Program-made: the position numbers and the translations under genes
Notes under the pieces: generated by a model
The model's database searches: none
What the model saw: the letters and a program-made list of their open reading frames with translations, nothing else
What the model was told of the DNA's origin: nothing
Assembly (NCBI GenBank): GCA_965249225.1
Contig: CBDFLT010000004.1
Location: forward strand, 20,425 to 84,424
DNA length: 64,000 nucleotides
Source: CBDFLT01 sp965249225
GTDB lineage: Bacteria > Chloroflexota > Dehalococcoidia > Lucifugimonadales > G963668185
Direction of reading: 5' to 3'
Shown here: positions 35,433 to 43,313 of the stretch, in pieces
Position numbering within the stretch: position 1 is the stretch's first letter
Layout of the letters: every line of letters begins with the position of its first letter

Positions 35433-35499
35433 TATAATGTCCCTGGCAAGATCGGCTAAGACAGAGAAGGCCTGGCAAGATCGGCTAAGACAGAGAAGG
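35433..35499 (+). repeat. -10 box and two exact 29-bp direct repeats in the ATPase leader
   Basis: A TATAAT at 35433-35438 is followed by two identical 29-bp units (35442-35470 and 35471-35499), each beginning CCTGGCAAGATCGGCTAAGA. They would lie in the 5' untranslated region of the ABC ATPase gene that starts at 35534. No -35 match is obvious. The repeats may be a duplication, or a tandem binding site for a regulator. Confidence 0.7.
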
Positions 35500-35533
35500 C
35501 GCGGTAGAGAGCTAAAGAGAAGAGGTGGAAGCG

Positions 35534-36667
35534 ATGACGCAGACGGCGATTCAGAGCGATACAGAAGTTGGAGTAAGGTACGACCATGTGACCAAGAAGT
35601 TTGGTGACGTGGTGGCGCTGAACGACTTCAGTCTGGATATAAAGGACAAGGAGTTTTTGGTACTGGTGGGGCCGTCCGGGTGTGGGAAGTCGACGGCGCT
35701 GCGACTGTTGGCTGGCCTAGAGGACGTGACGCAGGGAGAGGTGTATATAGGGGACCAGATAGTCAACGAGGTGGCGCCCAAGGACCGTGACATCGCGATG
35801 GTGTTCCAGAGCTACGCGCTGTATCCGCACATGTCGGTATTCGACAACATGGCGTTTGGTCTTGCGCTACGCAGGACGCCGAAGAAAGAGAGGCAGCGAC
35901 GGGTGCACGAGGCGGCGGTGATACTGGGAATAGAGGAGCTGCTGCGCCGCAAGCCGAGGCAGCTATCTGGAGGGCAGCGACAGCGAGTGGCGCTGGGACG
36001 CGCCATCGTGCGAGAGCCGGCGGTGTTCCTGCTGGACGAGCCGCTGTCCAACCTTGACGCCAAGCTGAGGGTGCAGACGCGAGCCGAGATCATCAAGCTA
36101 CACCAGCGTCTGCAGACCACCTTCGTATACGTGACCCATGACCAGGTGGAGGCCATGACCATGGCCACGCGGATCGTGGTGATGAAGGAGGGGGTCATGC
36201 AACAGGTGGGGACGCCTCAGGCGCTGTACGATAAGCCGGTTAACGTGTTCGTGGCGGGATTCATAGGCAGCCCTGCGATGAACTTCTTCGACGTGTCCGT
36301 TATAGGGGACGAGAAGGAGATGCACGTAGAGAACGGCAATATGAAGGTGAATGTGCCCAAAGAGCAGGCGGCCCGTCTGATGCCGTACCTGGACAAGAAG
36401 GTGATCTTCGGCATACGACCGGAGAACATGCACGATCCGGCGTTCGTGCCGCCGGGGCTGGAGGCGTCAATGGTAGACGCCAAGGTGGTGGTGACGGAGC
36501 CGATGGGGAACGAGGTGTTCGTGTACCTGTCGGACGGCAGCCAGGAGTTCCTGGCCCGTGTGGACCCGCGGACCCAGGCGAGGCCGGGTGAGAAGATGCA
36601 GGTTGCGCTGGACATGTCCACGATGCAGGCGTTCGATCCGACGACCGAGGAGACGCTGTCCATCTGA
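35534..36667 (+). CDS. Sugar-type ABC transporter ATPase (MalK/UgpC/MsmX class)
   Basis: This is the energising subunit of CUT1-type importers. From ATG 35534 (AGAGGTGG upstream; a GTG lies 9 bases earlier) it has 377 residues. Walker A is GPSGCGKST (K52), the Q-loop is VFQSYALYPHM, the signature is LSGGQRQR, Walker B is VFLLDEP, and the switch is VYVTHDQ. A C-terminal TOBE/MalK regulatory domain follows (about 245-377, GIRPENMHDP). It is the only ATPase in the window, while three binding proteins and two permease pairs lie downstream, so one ATPase may serve several importers as MsmX does in other bacteria. That sharing is inference. Confidence 0.93.
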   Translation: MTQTAIQSDTEVGVRYDHVTKKFGDVVALNDFSLDIKDKEFLVLVGPSGCGKSTALRLLAGLEDVTQGEVYIGDQIVNEVAPKDRDIAMVFQSYALYPHMSVFDNMAFGLALRRTPKKERQRRVHEAAVILGIEELLRRKPRQLSGGQRQRVALGRAIVREPAVFLLDEPLSNLDAKLRVQTRAEIIKLHQRLQTTFVYVTHDQVEAMTMATRIVVMKEGVMQQVGTPQALYDKPVNVFVAGFIGSPAMNFFDVSVIGDEKEMHVENGNMKVNVPKEQAARLMPYLDKKVIFGIRPENMHDPAFVPPGLEASMVDAKVVVTEPMGNEVFVYLSDGSQEFLARVDPRTQARPGEKMQVALDMSTMQAFDPTTEETLSI

Positions 36668-36730
36668 GATAGTCCCAGCCATGAAGGGAGTCCGGCCACC
36701 GACCGCCGATGAGCGGCCGGTGGCAACCGT

Positions 36731-36764
36731 AGGGGCGCACAAGTGGTACGCCCCTGTTCTTTTC
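36731..36764 (+). terminator. Terminator after the ABC ATPase gene
   Basis: AGGGGCG (36731-36737) pairs with CGCCCCT (36749-36755), followed by GTTCTTTT. It lies 64 bp after the ATPase stop. Confidence 0.65.
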
Positions 36765-36828
36765 TCCGGTCTCAAGACTACTTGCCCACCCTCTCAATCA
36801 GGGCTTGCCAAAGGTGCAAAACACGGCC

Positions 36829-36857
36829 TTGACAAACCCCCACCGTTGCAGCATCTT
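36829..36857 (+). promoter_or_regulatory. Candidate promoter of the DUF3830 gene
   Basis: TTGACA (36829-36834) followed by CATCTT at 17 bp resembles, less well, the TTGACA/TAT-type promoters of the transport genes downstream. Confidence 0.4.
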
Positions 36858-36952
36858 GTTACCGATCTGGTGCTAAGGTGAAACCGATTGTTCCTCGGTC
36901 ACCCGGCACACGGTCCGACCCGTACCCTGAGAAAGGACAATAGCCAAGCGAC

Positions 36953-37426
36953 ATGCCCAGAAGAATCGAACTGACACTCGTTGACGATGACATCACCGCC
37001 ATTGCGGAGCTGCTGGAGGAAGAAGCCCCACTCACCTCCGACTTTATGTGGCAGGTCCTCGAGACACCGATCGTCCAGAAAGGCATCCACGCCATGTGGG
37101 CCGGCTGTGAGATCATGGTGGAGGTCCCTAAGGAGAACTACCGCGGCGATCCGCACTCGGTACCACGGGAAAACGCCTCACTATTACCCTTGCCCGGCGA
37201 CTTGATGTGGATCCACTTCACCGATCGTATGTTGACCGGCTTCTCACGGGAGATATGGGACTTCATCATCATGTACGGCCCGGACTCGCGTATCGCTACT
37301 CAGGTCGGTCCATGGCCCGGAAATATCTGGGCACACATCACCGAGAACCTACCGGCCTTCGCCGAGAGGTGCGAGTCGCTTCAGATGGAGGGAATGAAGA
37401 ACTTCCGCATCAGCCGGCTGGAGTGA
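36953..37426 (+). CDS. DUF3830 family protein (cyclophilin-like fold)
   Basis: A 157-residue cytoplasmic protein with features of DUF3830: the N-terminal strand RRIELTLVDD, then APLTSDFMWQVLETP, a central HAMWAGCEIMVEVP and the C-terminal NIWAHITENLPAFAERCESLQMEGMKNFRISRL. The structural class is a small cyclophilin-like beta barrel. The reaction is unknown. Genes of this family often lie among amidohydrolase and hydantoin or pyrimidine catabolism genes. Here it sits between a transporter ATPase and binding protein 1. Confidence 0.75.
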   Translation: MPRRIELTLVDDDITAIAELLEEEAPLTSDFMWQVLETPIVQKGIHAMWAGCEIMVEVPKENYRGDPHSVPRENASLLPLPGDLMWIHFTDRMLTGFSREIWDFIIMYGPDSRIATQVGPWPGNIWAHITENLPAFAERCESLQMEGMKNFRISRLE

Positions 37427-37473
37427 CCCCATGGCCAGACGCACTCAGCGTACATAGTTGTGCGAGGTTCATC

Positions 37474-37501
37474 TTGACAGGCATAATCTCTGTGGTATTG
37501 T
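37474..37501 (+). promoter_or_regulatory. Promoter P1 (before binding protein 1)
   Basis: TTGACA (37474-37479), 16 bp, TATTGT (37496-37501), with TGTGG directly before the -10. It belongs to a set of five similar promoters in front of the transporter genes. Confidence 0.7.
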
Positions 37502-37536
37502 TGGCACCGAATAGTCAAAGTTAGGAGAGTTAGTAG

Positions 37537-38964
37537 ATGCAAAGAATAAAGAACGTTAAAGCGGTCCCTTTCCTGGCGCTGATGGGATTGCTGGCCGCGC
37601 TGGCCCTGGTGGCGGTGGCCTGCGGAGGGGACGATGACGAGGTGGTACCCACACCGACCACGGTCGCGGTAATCACCGAGCCGGAGCCGGCGGCTCCAGA
37701 GCCCGCCACAATCGAGATCTGGTGGGCGGGCGAGGAAGAGACGCCTGGGGTAGAGGCGTGGATCGACGAGACGATCGAGCTCTATGAGGCGGCTAATCCC
37801 CACATTACGATCAAAGCCACCCGTCAGACCACCGACAGTATCCTTCCAACCGCCCAGAGCGCCGTGGCCGCGCAGCAAGGCCCCGACATCCAGTTCTACT
37901 GGGGAATCCCCTGGTTCCTCGAGGATATGTGGGCTGACCAGCTAACGCCACTGGACGACTACATCCCCGAAGAGGTCGCTCACTACCTTCCGTTCCAACA
38001 GAAATACGCCTCGTGGAAAGGAAAGACTTACGCCTCCCCGTTGTATAACATCGGCTATCCGTGGCTATACAATAAGCGGCTTTTCGAGCAGGCCGGCCTT
38101 GACCCCGATAAGGCACCACAGAACTGGGAAGAGATGCTGGCCGCAGGCGAAGCCCTTAAAGCGGCGGGGATCACCCCCATAGCTATGGGGACGAAAGACA
38201 ACTGGGGTTCCGACTGGCCGTGGTTGGAGTTTCAGCCGATGACGGTGGCCAGCGAGAAGGACTTTATGGACCTGTTCCTCGGAGTCAGCGGCGAGAAGTT
38301 CACCGATCCAGAGCACGTGGTCGTGTGGGAATACCTGCAGGAGCTGATCGAGAAGGACTTCTTCCCCGATGACGTGAGCTCCCTGGAAATTCTCGAGGGC
38401 TGGGACCTGTTCCCCCAGGAAAAGGCGGCAATGGTCATGGCGGTTGAGGGCATAATGATAGGATGGGCGGAGCAGATGGGAGGAGTGGAGAACGTCGGCG
38501 TGTTCCTCACCCCGCTCATACCCGAGGCACAAGCCTTCGCCAAGAAGTTCCAGACAGGCTCCGCTTACCTGGCCATCTACCACTGGTCCGAAGTCAAAGA
38601 GGAGGCGGCGGACTTCATCAAGTTCACCCACACGCCCGAGCGCATGCAGGCTATGTACGATTCAGCGGGGAACATGATGGGCGATGACCGCTTCCAAAGG
38701 GCCTGGATCCCGTCTGAAATCGGACAGCAAATATACGACTGGACGTACGACGAAGCAACGGTTGGGCAGTCACTGTACCACGTCGCCTGGCCCACGCTGG
38801 TGGACTGGACATGGGTCTCTGTGTCCAACCTGTTTGCCGGAACTGTGACACCTGAAGAACTCGGCGCCGAGGGGCAAAGGATCGTCGAAGCGTGGCGGAA
38901 AGAGCGCCCGGATCAGGTCGACAGCTTCAAGCAGTGGATAGAGACTAGCGGACTGGGCGACTAG
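37537..38964 (+). CDS. ABC sugar-type solute-binding lipoprotein (family 1), SBP1
   Basis: An extracytoplasmic substrate-binding protein, 475 residues. The lipoprotein signal ends ALVAVAC (Cys 29) GGDDD and is followed by a Pro/Glu-rich linker. The mature part has the family 1 order: IEIWWAGEEETPGVEAW, YEAANPHITIK, AVAAQQGPDIQFYWG, PLYNIGYPWLYNKRLFEQAGLD and AAGITPIAMG. The nature of the ligand (sugar, polyol or other compact organic molecule) cannot be read off. It has its own promoter and terminator, with no permease gene next to it. It is paralogous to the binding proteins at 43314 and 50792. Confidence 0.9.
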   Translation: MQRIKNVKAVPFLALMGLLAALALVAVACGGDDDEVVPTPTTVAVITEPEPAAPEPATIEIWWAGEEETPGVEAWIDETIELYEAANPHITIKATRQTTDSILPTAQSAVAAQQGPDIQFYWGIPWFLEDMWADQLTPLDDYIPEEVAHYLPFQQKYASWKGKTYASPLYNIGYPWLYNKRLFEQAGLDPDKAPQNWEEMLAAGEALKAAGITPIAMGTKDNWGSDWPWLEFQPMTVASEKDFMDLFLGVSGEKFTDPEHVVVWEYLQELIEKDFFPDDVSSLEILEGWDLFPQEKAAMVMAVEGIMIGWAEQMGGVENVGVFLTPLIPEAQAFAKKFQTGSAYLAIYHWSEVKEEAADFIKFTHTPERMQAMYDSAGNMMGDDRFQRAWIPSEIGQQIYDWTYDEATVGQSLYHVAWPTLVDWTWVSVSNLFAGTVTPEELGAEGQRIVEAWRKERPDQVDSFKQWIETSGLGD

Positions 38965-38987
38965 GCTCAGCCACCCGCACAGAAACC

Positions 38988-39030
38988 AGAAACCCCCGGA
39001 GGTTCCAAAATCCTCCGGGGGTTTCTGAAG
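38988..39030 (+). terminator. Terminator after SBP1
   Basis: A perfect 15-bp stem AGAAACCCCCGGAGG/CCTCCGGGGGTTTCT (38988-39002 and 39012-39026) with a 9-base loop. The A- and T-rich ends of the stem make it usable in both directions. Confidence 0.88.
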
Positions 39031-39224
39031 ATGCCACCGTCACCGCGACCGCAACCAGGCGTAAATCTGGCGCCGGCAGCATTAATCGCTATCTGATTCG
39101 TGCCGCCCATGCGTGTTCATGTTGTCTAACGGCCCTGAGCTGAGCACTCCTTCCCAGGGTTGTTTATCCCTCCCAATTTAGCCGCAAGCGTCCAAACGCG
39201 CCGGATCTAGGGATGGAGAATGAC

Positions 39225-40352
39225 ATGATTTACGATGGACACGCCTACTGCATCCCCGACCAGAAGGGCGACGGCGGATTCGCAGACCGTAAAGAGTTCC
39301 ACCGGCTTCTTCAGTTCTTGACGGCACACCACTTTCAGCCTGCCCGGCGCGCCAGGGACCGAGCGCCGGCCGACAGCAGCGGCCTAGCAGACCTGTCCCG
39401 TCCGTTCGACTTGAACGCCGTCAAGGACGCCAATTTTCGCCCCACCGCCCATGGCCGCTTCGAGTGGGAGGTGGACGGTGAGACGTACTTCAAGCAGGTG
39501 ATGCCTCCTCTGGTTACCGACATGACCTACACCGCCGACATGCTGGTGGCCGAGATGGACTACTCCGGCGTGGACTGGTCGCTGCTGCACAGGACGCCCT
39601 ATCTCGGGATAAGCAACGACTTCATCGCCGACTGCTGTAAGCAGTATCCGGACCGCATACAGGGGCTGGCCTACGTGCGGGAGTGGCTGATACCGAAGGA
39701 CCCGGACGCCGCCGTTCAGGAGGTGGAGAGGTCTGTAAACAAGCTGGGGCTGCACGGGCTCCAGTTCATGCCCCATTTCTCGATTCTTCACGGGGTAACC
39801 GAAGACTGGGACTCGGGGGGCTACCGGCCTTTCTGGGACGCGGTGGCCAGGATGAACATCCCCGTGTTTTTCACTCTAATCGGCCTAAATATCGCCCGCC
39901 AGGATAAGACGCTGGAAGGGTACCTGAACCAGTTACGGATGCTGCGGAGGTGGATGGAGAGGTACCCGGATGTCAAGGTGGTCCTCACCCACGGGTTCAA
40001 CTGGCTGAATTTCGTAGAAGGCGACAAGCTGTCAGTCCCGGAGGCGGTCTACGAGACGGCACCATGCGATAACCCCAACTTCCACATACAGCTGCTGTTC
40101 GTCGTGTTCCTCGGCGGTGTATTCGACTATCCTATGCCGCAGGTGAAGCCGACGCTGGAGAAGATGACGCACCTCATGGGCGCGGAGCGACTGCTCTGGG
40201 GAACCGACATTCCCTTGGTATTGCGCTCTTATACTTACCGCCAGTGCCTTGACCATATCCGCCGTTACTGCGACGACTTCCTCAACCAAAAGGAGATGGA
40301 CCTGATACTGGGCGGGAACATGGCCCGCCTTATGGGCGTCGAGTCCGCCTGA
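39225..40352 (+). CDS. Amidohydrolase-2-family metal-dependent hydrolase
   Basis: A 375-residue TIM-barrel protein of the amidohydrolase 2 (ACMSD/uracil-5-carboxylate-decarboxylase-like) group. It shows the N-terminal DGHAY metal motif (D-x-H-A variant), a middle LHGLQFMPHF, VVLTHGFNW (His ligand) and the terminal Asp in LLWGTDIPL. Members decarboxylate or hydrolyse aromatic or lactone substrates. ATG at 39225 is preferred, with GGAG 6 bases upstream. An in-frame ATG at 39213 has its only G-run directly abutting it. It is followed by the GMC oxidoreductase in the same direction. Confidence 0.83.
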   Translation: MIYDGHAYCIPDQKGDGGFADRKEFHRLLQFLTAHHFQPARRARDRAPADSSGLADLSRPFDLNAVKDANFRPTAHGRFEWEVDGETYFKQVMPPLVTDMTYTADMLVAEMDYSGVDWSLLHRTPYLGISNDFIADCCKQYPDRIQGLAYVREWLIPKDPDAAVQEVERSVNKLGLHGLQFMPHFSILHGVTEDWDSGGYRPFWDAVARMNIPVFFTLIGLNIARQDKTLEGYLNQLRMLRRWMERYPDVKVVLTHGFNWLNFVEGDKLSVPEAVYETAPCDNPNFHIQLLFVVFLGGVFDYPMPQVKPTLEKMTHLMGAERLLWGTDIPLVLRSYTYRQCLDHIRRYCDDFLNQKEMDLILGGNMARLMGVESA

Positions 40353-40453
40353 CGCCTGGAAGAGAGCGACTGGTCGTAATTCCCTCCCTTACCTGATGTT
40401 TGTGTAGATGCTTTAGTACGCAGCCATTCCCCTCTGTCATCCGTGAGGCCTAG

Positions 40454-42064
40454 ATGGATGCTGCCGGCGACATTGTAGACGTGTTGGTCATCGGCGCAGG
40501 CGCGTCGGGGGGCGCACTCACCTGGAGCCTGAGCCAAGCAGGCATCAAGGTCATGTGCCTCGAACAGGGCGGGTGGACCGACCCCAAGGACTATCCACCC
40601 CTCATGGACGACTGGGAGCTCCACCGCCAGGCCGAGGCCAACGCCAGCCCCAACGTCCGGAAGCTACCCCAGGACTATCCGGTCAACGACTCCGACTCGC
40701 CTATCGAGCCTCTGATGTACAACGCCGTGGGCGGCAGCACGATCCACTGGGGAGCCCACTTCCCGCGTCTGTTGCCCTCCGACTTCAGGGTCAGGACACT
40801 GGACGGTGTCGCCGACGACTGGCCCCTGTCCTACGGAGAGCTTGAACCCTTCTACGACCTGAACGACCGTATGATCGGCGTCGCAGGAGCGGCCGGTGAC
40901 ACCGCGTACCCACCGAAACCTCCACGGCAGACTCCGCCCATACCGCTGGGCAGGCTGGGAGAGGCCATGGTACGCGGCTTCGAGACGATGGGATGGCACT
41001 GGTGGCCCTCGGACAGCGCCATCATCACACGGCCATACCGAGGCCGTCCGGCGTGCAACAACTGCGGGCCATGCGAGCTCGGATGCCCCACCGGCGCAAG
41101 GGCCGGCGCCGACATCACCTACTGGCCGGAGGCGCTCAAGAGCGGGGCGGTCCTGAAGACCGACGCGCGGGTGAGAGAGATCACAGTCGACAAGAGCGGC
41201 CTAGCCACCGGGGCCATATACTACGACGCCGACGGGGTAGCACATCAGCAGCAGGCCCGTATCGTCGTGATGGCGGCCAACGGCATCGGCACGCCCAGGC
41301 TGTTGCTCAACTCCAGGTCGAGCCTGTTCCCAGACGGCCTTGCCAACGGCAGCGGTATGGTGGGCAGAAACCTGATGTTCCACAACCATGTGGAGCTTGC
41401 AGGGGTGTTCGAGGAGGAGCTAGACAGCTACAAGGGGCCATACTCATGTAGCGTCGTCAGCCACCAGTTTTACGAGACCGACCCATCCAGGGGATTCACG
41501 CGCGGCTACACGTTCCAGATAGCGAGGTCAGGGGGGCCCGCGGAGATAGCAATGGGCTTTAGCGGGACCAACCAGGTCCCCTGGGGCCAACACCACCACG
41601 AAGCTCTTGCCGAGAGGCTCGGCCACGCCGTTACAGTCGCGGTTAGCGGGGAAGACCTCCCAGAGCCTCACAACCGGGTCACCTTAGACCCGCAGCTCAC
41701 CGACAGCGATGGCATCCCCGCCCCTAGAATCAGCTACACACTCAGCGAAAACAGCCGCAAGATTCTGGACCACGGCATCGCGAGCGGGACCGAGTTGCTA
41801 AAGGCGGCAGGAGCGAAGGAGGTCCTGGCCACTCCGCTTTTGTCGACCGGCTACCATCTCATGGGCACGGCCGGGATGGGCGCCGACCCGGCCGGCTCCG
41901 TCGTGGACGGCCACGGCAGATGCCACGACGTGAAGAACCTCTTCATCGTCGACGGCAGCGTCTTCGTCACATCCGGCGCGGTCAACCCGACCTCGACGAT
42001 CCAGGCGCTGGCCCTTTACATCGCCTACTACATCAAAGCAAACGCGCGACACATACTCGACTGA
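40454..42064 (+). CDS. GMC-family FAD oxidoreductase with cysteine cluster motif
   Basis: A 536-residue flavoprotein dehydrogenase resembling gluconate-2-dehydrogenase and FAD glucose-dehydrogenase large subunits. It has the N-terminal dinucleotide fold VIGAGASGGALTW, NAVGGSTIHWG (GMC signature 1 region) and the C-terminal THLMGTAGMG-like STGYHLMGTAGMG with NPTSTIQALAL. Residues C201, C204, C207 and C211 form CxxCxxCxxxCP, consistent with an iron-sulfur site as reported for FAD-GDH relatives. Electrons would then leave to a cytochrome or quinone rather than O2. No small subunit or cytochrome gene is adjacent. It lies 101 bp after the amidohydrolase. Confidence 0.88.
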   Translation: MDAAGDIVDVLVIGAGASGGALTWSLSQAGIKVMCLEQGGWTDPKDYPPLMDDWELHRQAEANASPNVRKLPQDYPVNDSDSPIEPLMYNAVGGSTIHWGAHFPRLLPSDFRVRTLDGVADDWPLSYGELEPFYDLNDRMIGVAGAAGDTAYPPKPPRQTPPIPLGRLGEAMVRGFETMGWHWWPSDSAIITRPYRGRPACNNCGPCELGCPTGARAGADITYWPEALKSGAVLKTDARVREITVDKSGLATGAIYYDADGVAHQQQARIVVMAANGIGTPRLLLNSRSSLFPDGLANGSGMVGRNLMFHNHVELAGVFEEELDSYKGPYSCSVVSHQFYETDPSRGFTRGYTFQIARSGGPAEIAMGFSGTNQVPWGQHHHEALAERLGHAVTVAVSGEDLPEPHNRVTLDPQLTDSDGIPAPRISYTLSENSRKILDHGIASGTELLKAAGAKEVLATPLLSTGYHLMGTAGMGADPAGSVVDGHGRCHDVKNLFIVDGSVFVTSGAVNPTSTIQALALYIAYYIKANARHILD

Positions 42065-42236
42065 GCCCGTGAACCCGGCCAGCAGAGGTTTCTAGAACGG
42101 CCTATCCAGTATTAGGAGCCGCCGGGTTTGGTGGTGACAAGGGAGCATCGATCTCCCATTCCATCTCCTTTGGGTCGGGTTCAGAATGGGACGCCTAATT
42201 GCTGACGGTGGGGCGGTTGTTTTGCGCCTTAGGTGC

Positions 42237-43028
42237 TTAGAGGTATGGCGAGATGGCGTTCTTGGCGGCTTCGTGCAGCAGGTCGTATTCGGTGCGTCTC
42301 GTGGCGCCAAAGATCTGGATGCCCCGCTCGAGATCGCGTTCGTAGCTGACCCTGTCGTGAGGCATAATCGCCGGCTCCACCGCCAGCCCGCGCGCCAACG
42401 CCCGCTCTATTACGCTCTCGATCGCGCCTAGGACCTCTGGGTGCTCCCATTGTCCGTGGAGGCCCATATCCGCCGAGAGGTCGCCGGGCCCAAAGACCAT
42501 CCCATCCACACCCTCCACAGACAACATGGCATCCGCGTTTCGAACGCCCTTTGTGGACTCGATCTTGGGGAGGACCAGCATAGCTTCGTTGGCCTCTTTG
42601 CAGTAGCGCGCCACGTCCGAACTGTCGTAGCCGGAGTTAGCGGTCATCGCCAGCCCCCTCTCCCCGGCCGGCGGATACTTCATCCAGCGCACCAGGTCGG
42701 AAACCTGCTCGGCGGTTTCGGCGTGTGAGAGTATGATGCCCAACGCGCCCGCGTCCAGCATGCGAGACACCAACGACCGCTCCGACGACACGACGGTCAC
42801 CACGGGTGTGAGCCCGTTGTCGCGGGCCAAGACCAGGAAGCTCGTGAGCGTCTCGCCGTTGTGCACGCAGTGCTCGGTATCCACCAGAATCAAGTCGTAT
42901 CCCGCTTGAGCGGCGATCTTGATGACCGACGGCCGAAGTGATTCGAACACGTTCATCCCTGTGATACGGCCGCCCGCCTTGAGGGTTTCCCTTGCGGGGT
43001 TGGCGATCATAGGCCGGTCAGTTGCCAT
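42237..43028 (-). CDS. HpcH/HpaI-family aldolase (second copy)
   Basis: A 263-residue class II aldolase-family TIM barrel on the minus strand. It contains LILVDTEHCVHNGE (substrate loop His), VVTVVSSERSLVSRMLDAGALGIILSH, LVLPKIESTKG (metal Glu) and MVFGPGDLSADMG (metal Asp). The usual strand-3 Arg-Val-Pro is VVTVVS here, a deviation near the active site. ATG 43028 follows AGGAGGT; a GTG nine bases upstream overlaps the SD. It is alone on this strand between plus-strand genes. It is only distantly similar to the copy at 8172, so it is not a recent duplicate. Confidence 0.85.
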   Translation of the reverse strand: MATDRPMIANPARETLKAGGRITGMNVFESLRPSVIKIAAQAGYDLILVDTEHCVHNGETLTSFLVLARDNGLTPVVTVVSSERSLVSRMLDAGALGIILSHAETAEQVSDLVRWMKYPPAGERGLAMTANSGYDSSDVARYCKEANEAMLVLPKIESTKGVRNADAMLSVEGVDGMVFGPGDLSADMGLHGQWEHPEVLGAIESVIERALARGLAVEPAIMPHDRVSYERDLERGIQIFGATRRTEYDLLHEAAKNAISPYL

Positions 43029-43186
43029 CACTGGCACCTCCTATTTGTTAACCACGACAGCCAGTTGAAAGAACGGATAATCAATCGCCCGATATCGTAA
43101 ACCTCTGCGCCGCCACCTTCCACCCACTACGACCATGTCCTCGTGCCAATTTTAGCCGTCTCAGCTACATCGGGCTCCGAGGCTTC

Positions 43187-43215
43187 TTGACAATTACAGG
43201 GTTTGCTGGTAGTTT
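43187..43215 (+). promoter_or_regulatory. Promoter P5 (before binding protein 2)
   Basis: TTGACA (43187-43192), 17 bp, TAGTTT (43210-43215), with TGG before the -10 as in the other four promoters. Its -10 is the weakest of the set. Confidence 0.55.
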
Positions 43216-43313
43216 TTACCGTCGAGAATTCATGTGTTGGGATTCGGCGTGCCAGCATGGGTCTATTCTGATATATTGGGAATCGAAAGATTGAATTGAA
43301 AGGAGACAGGATC

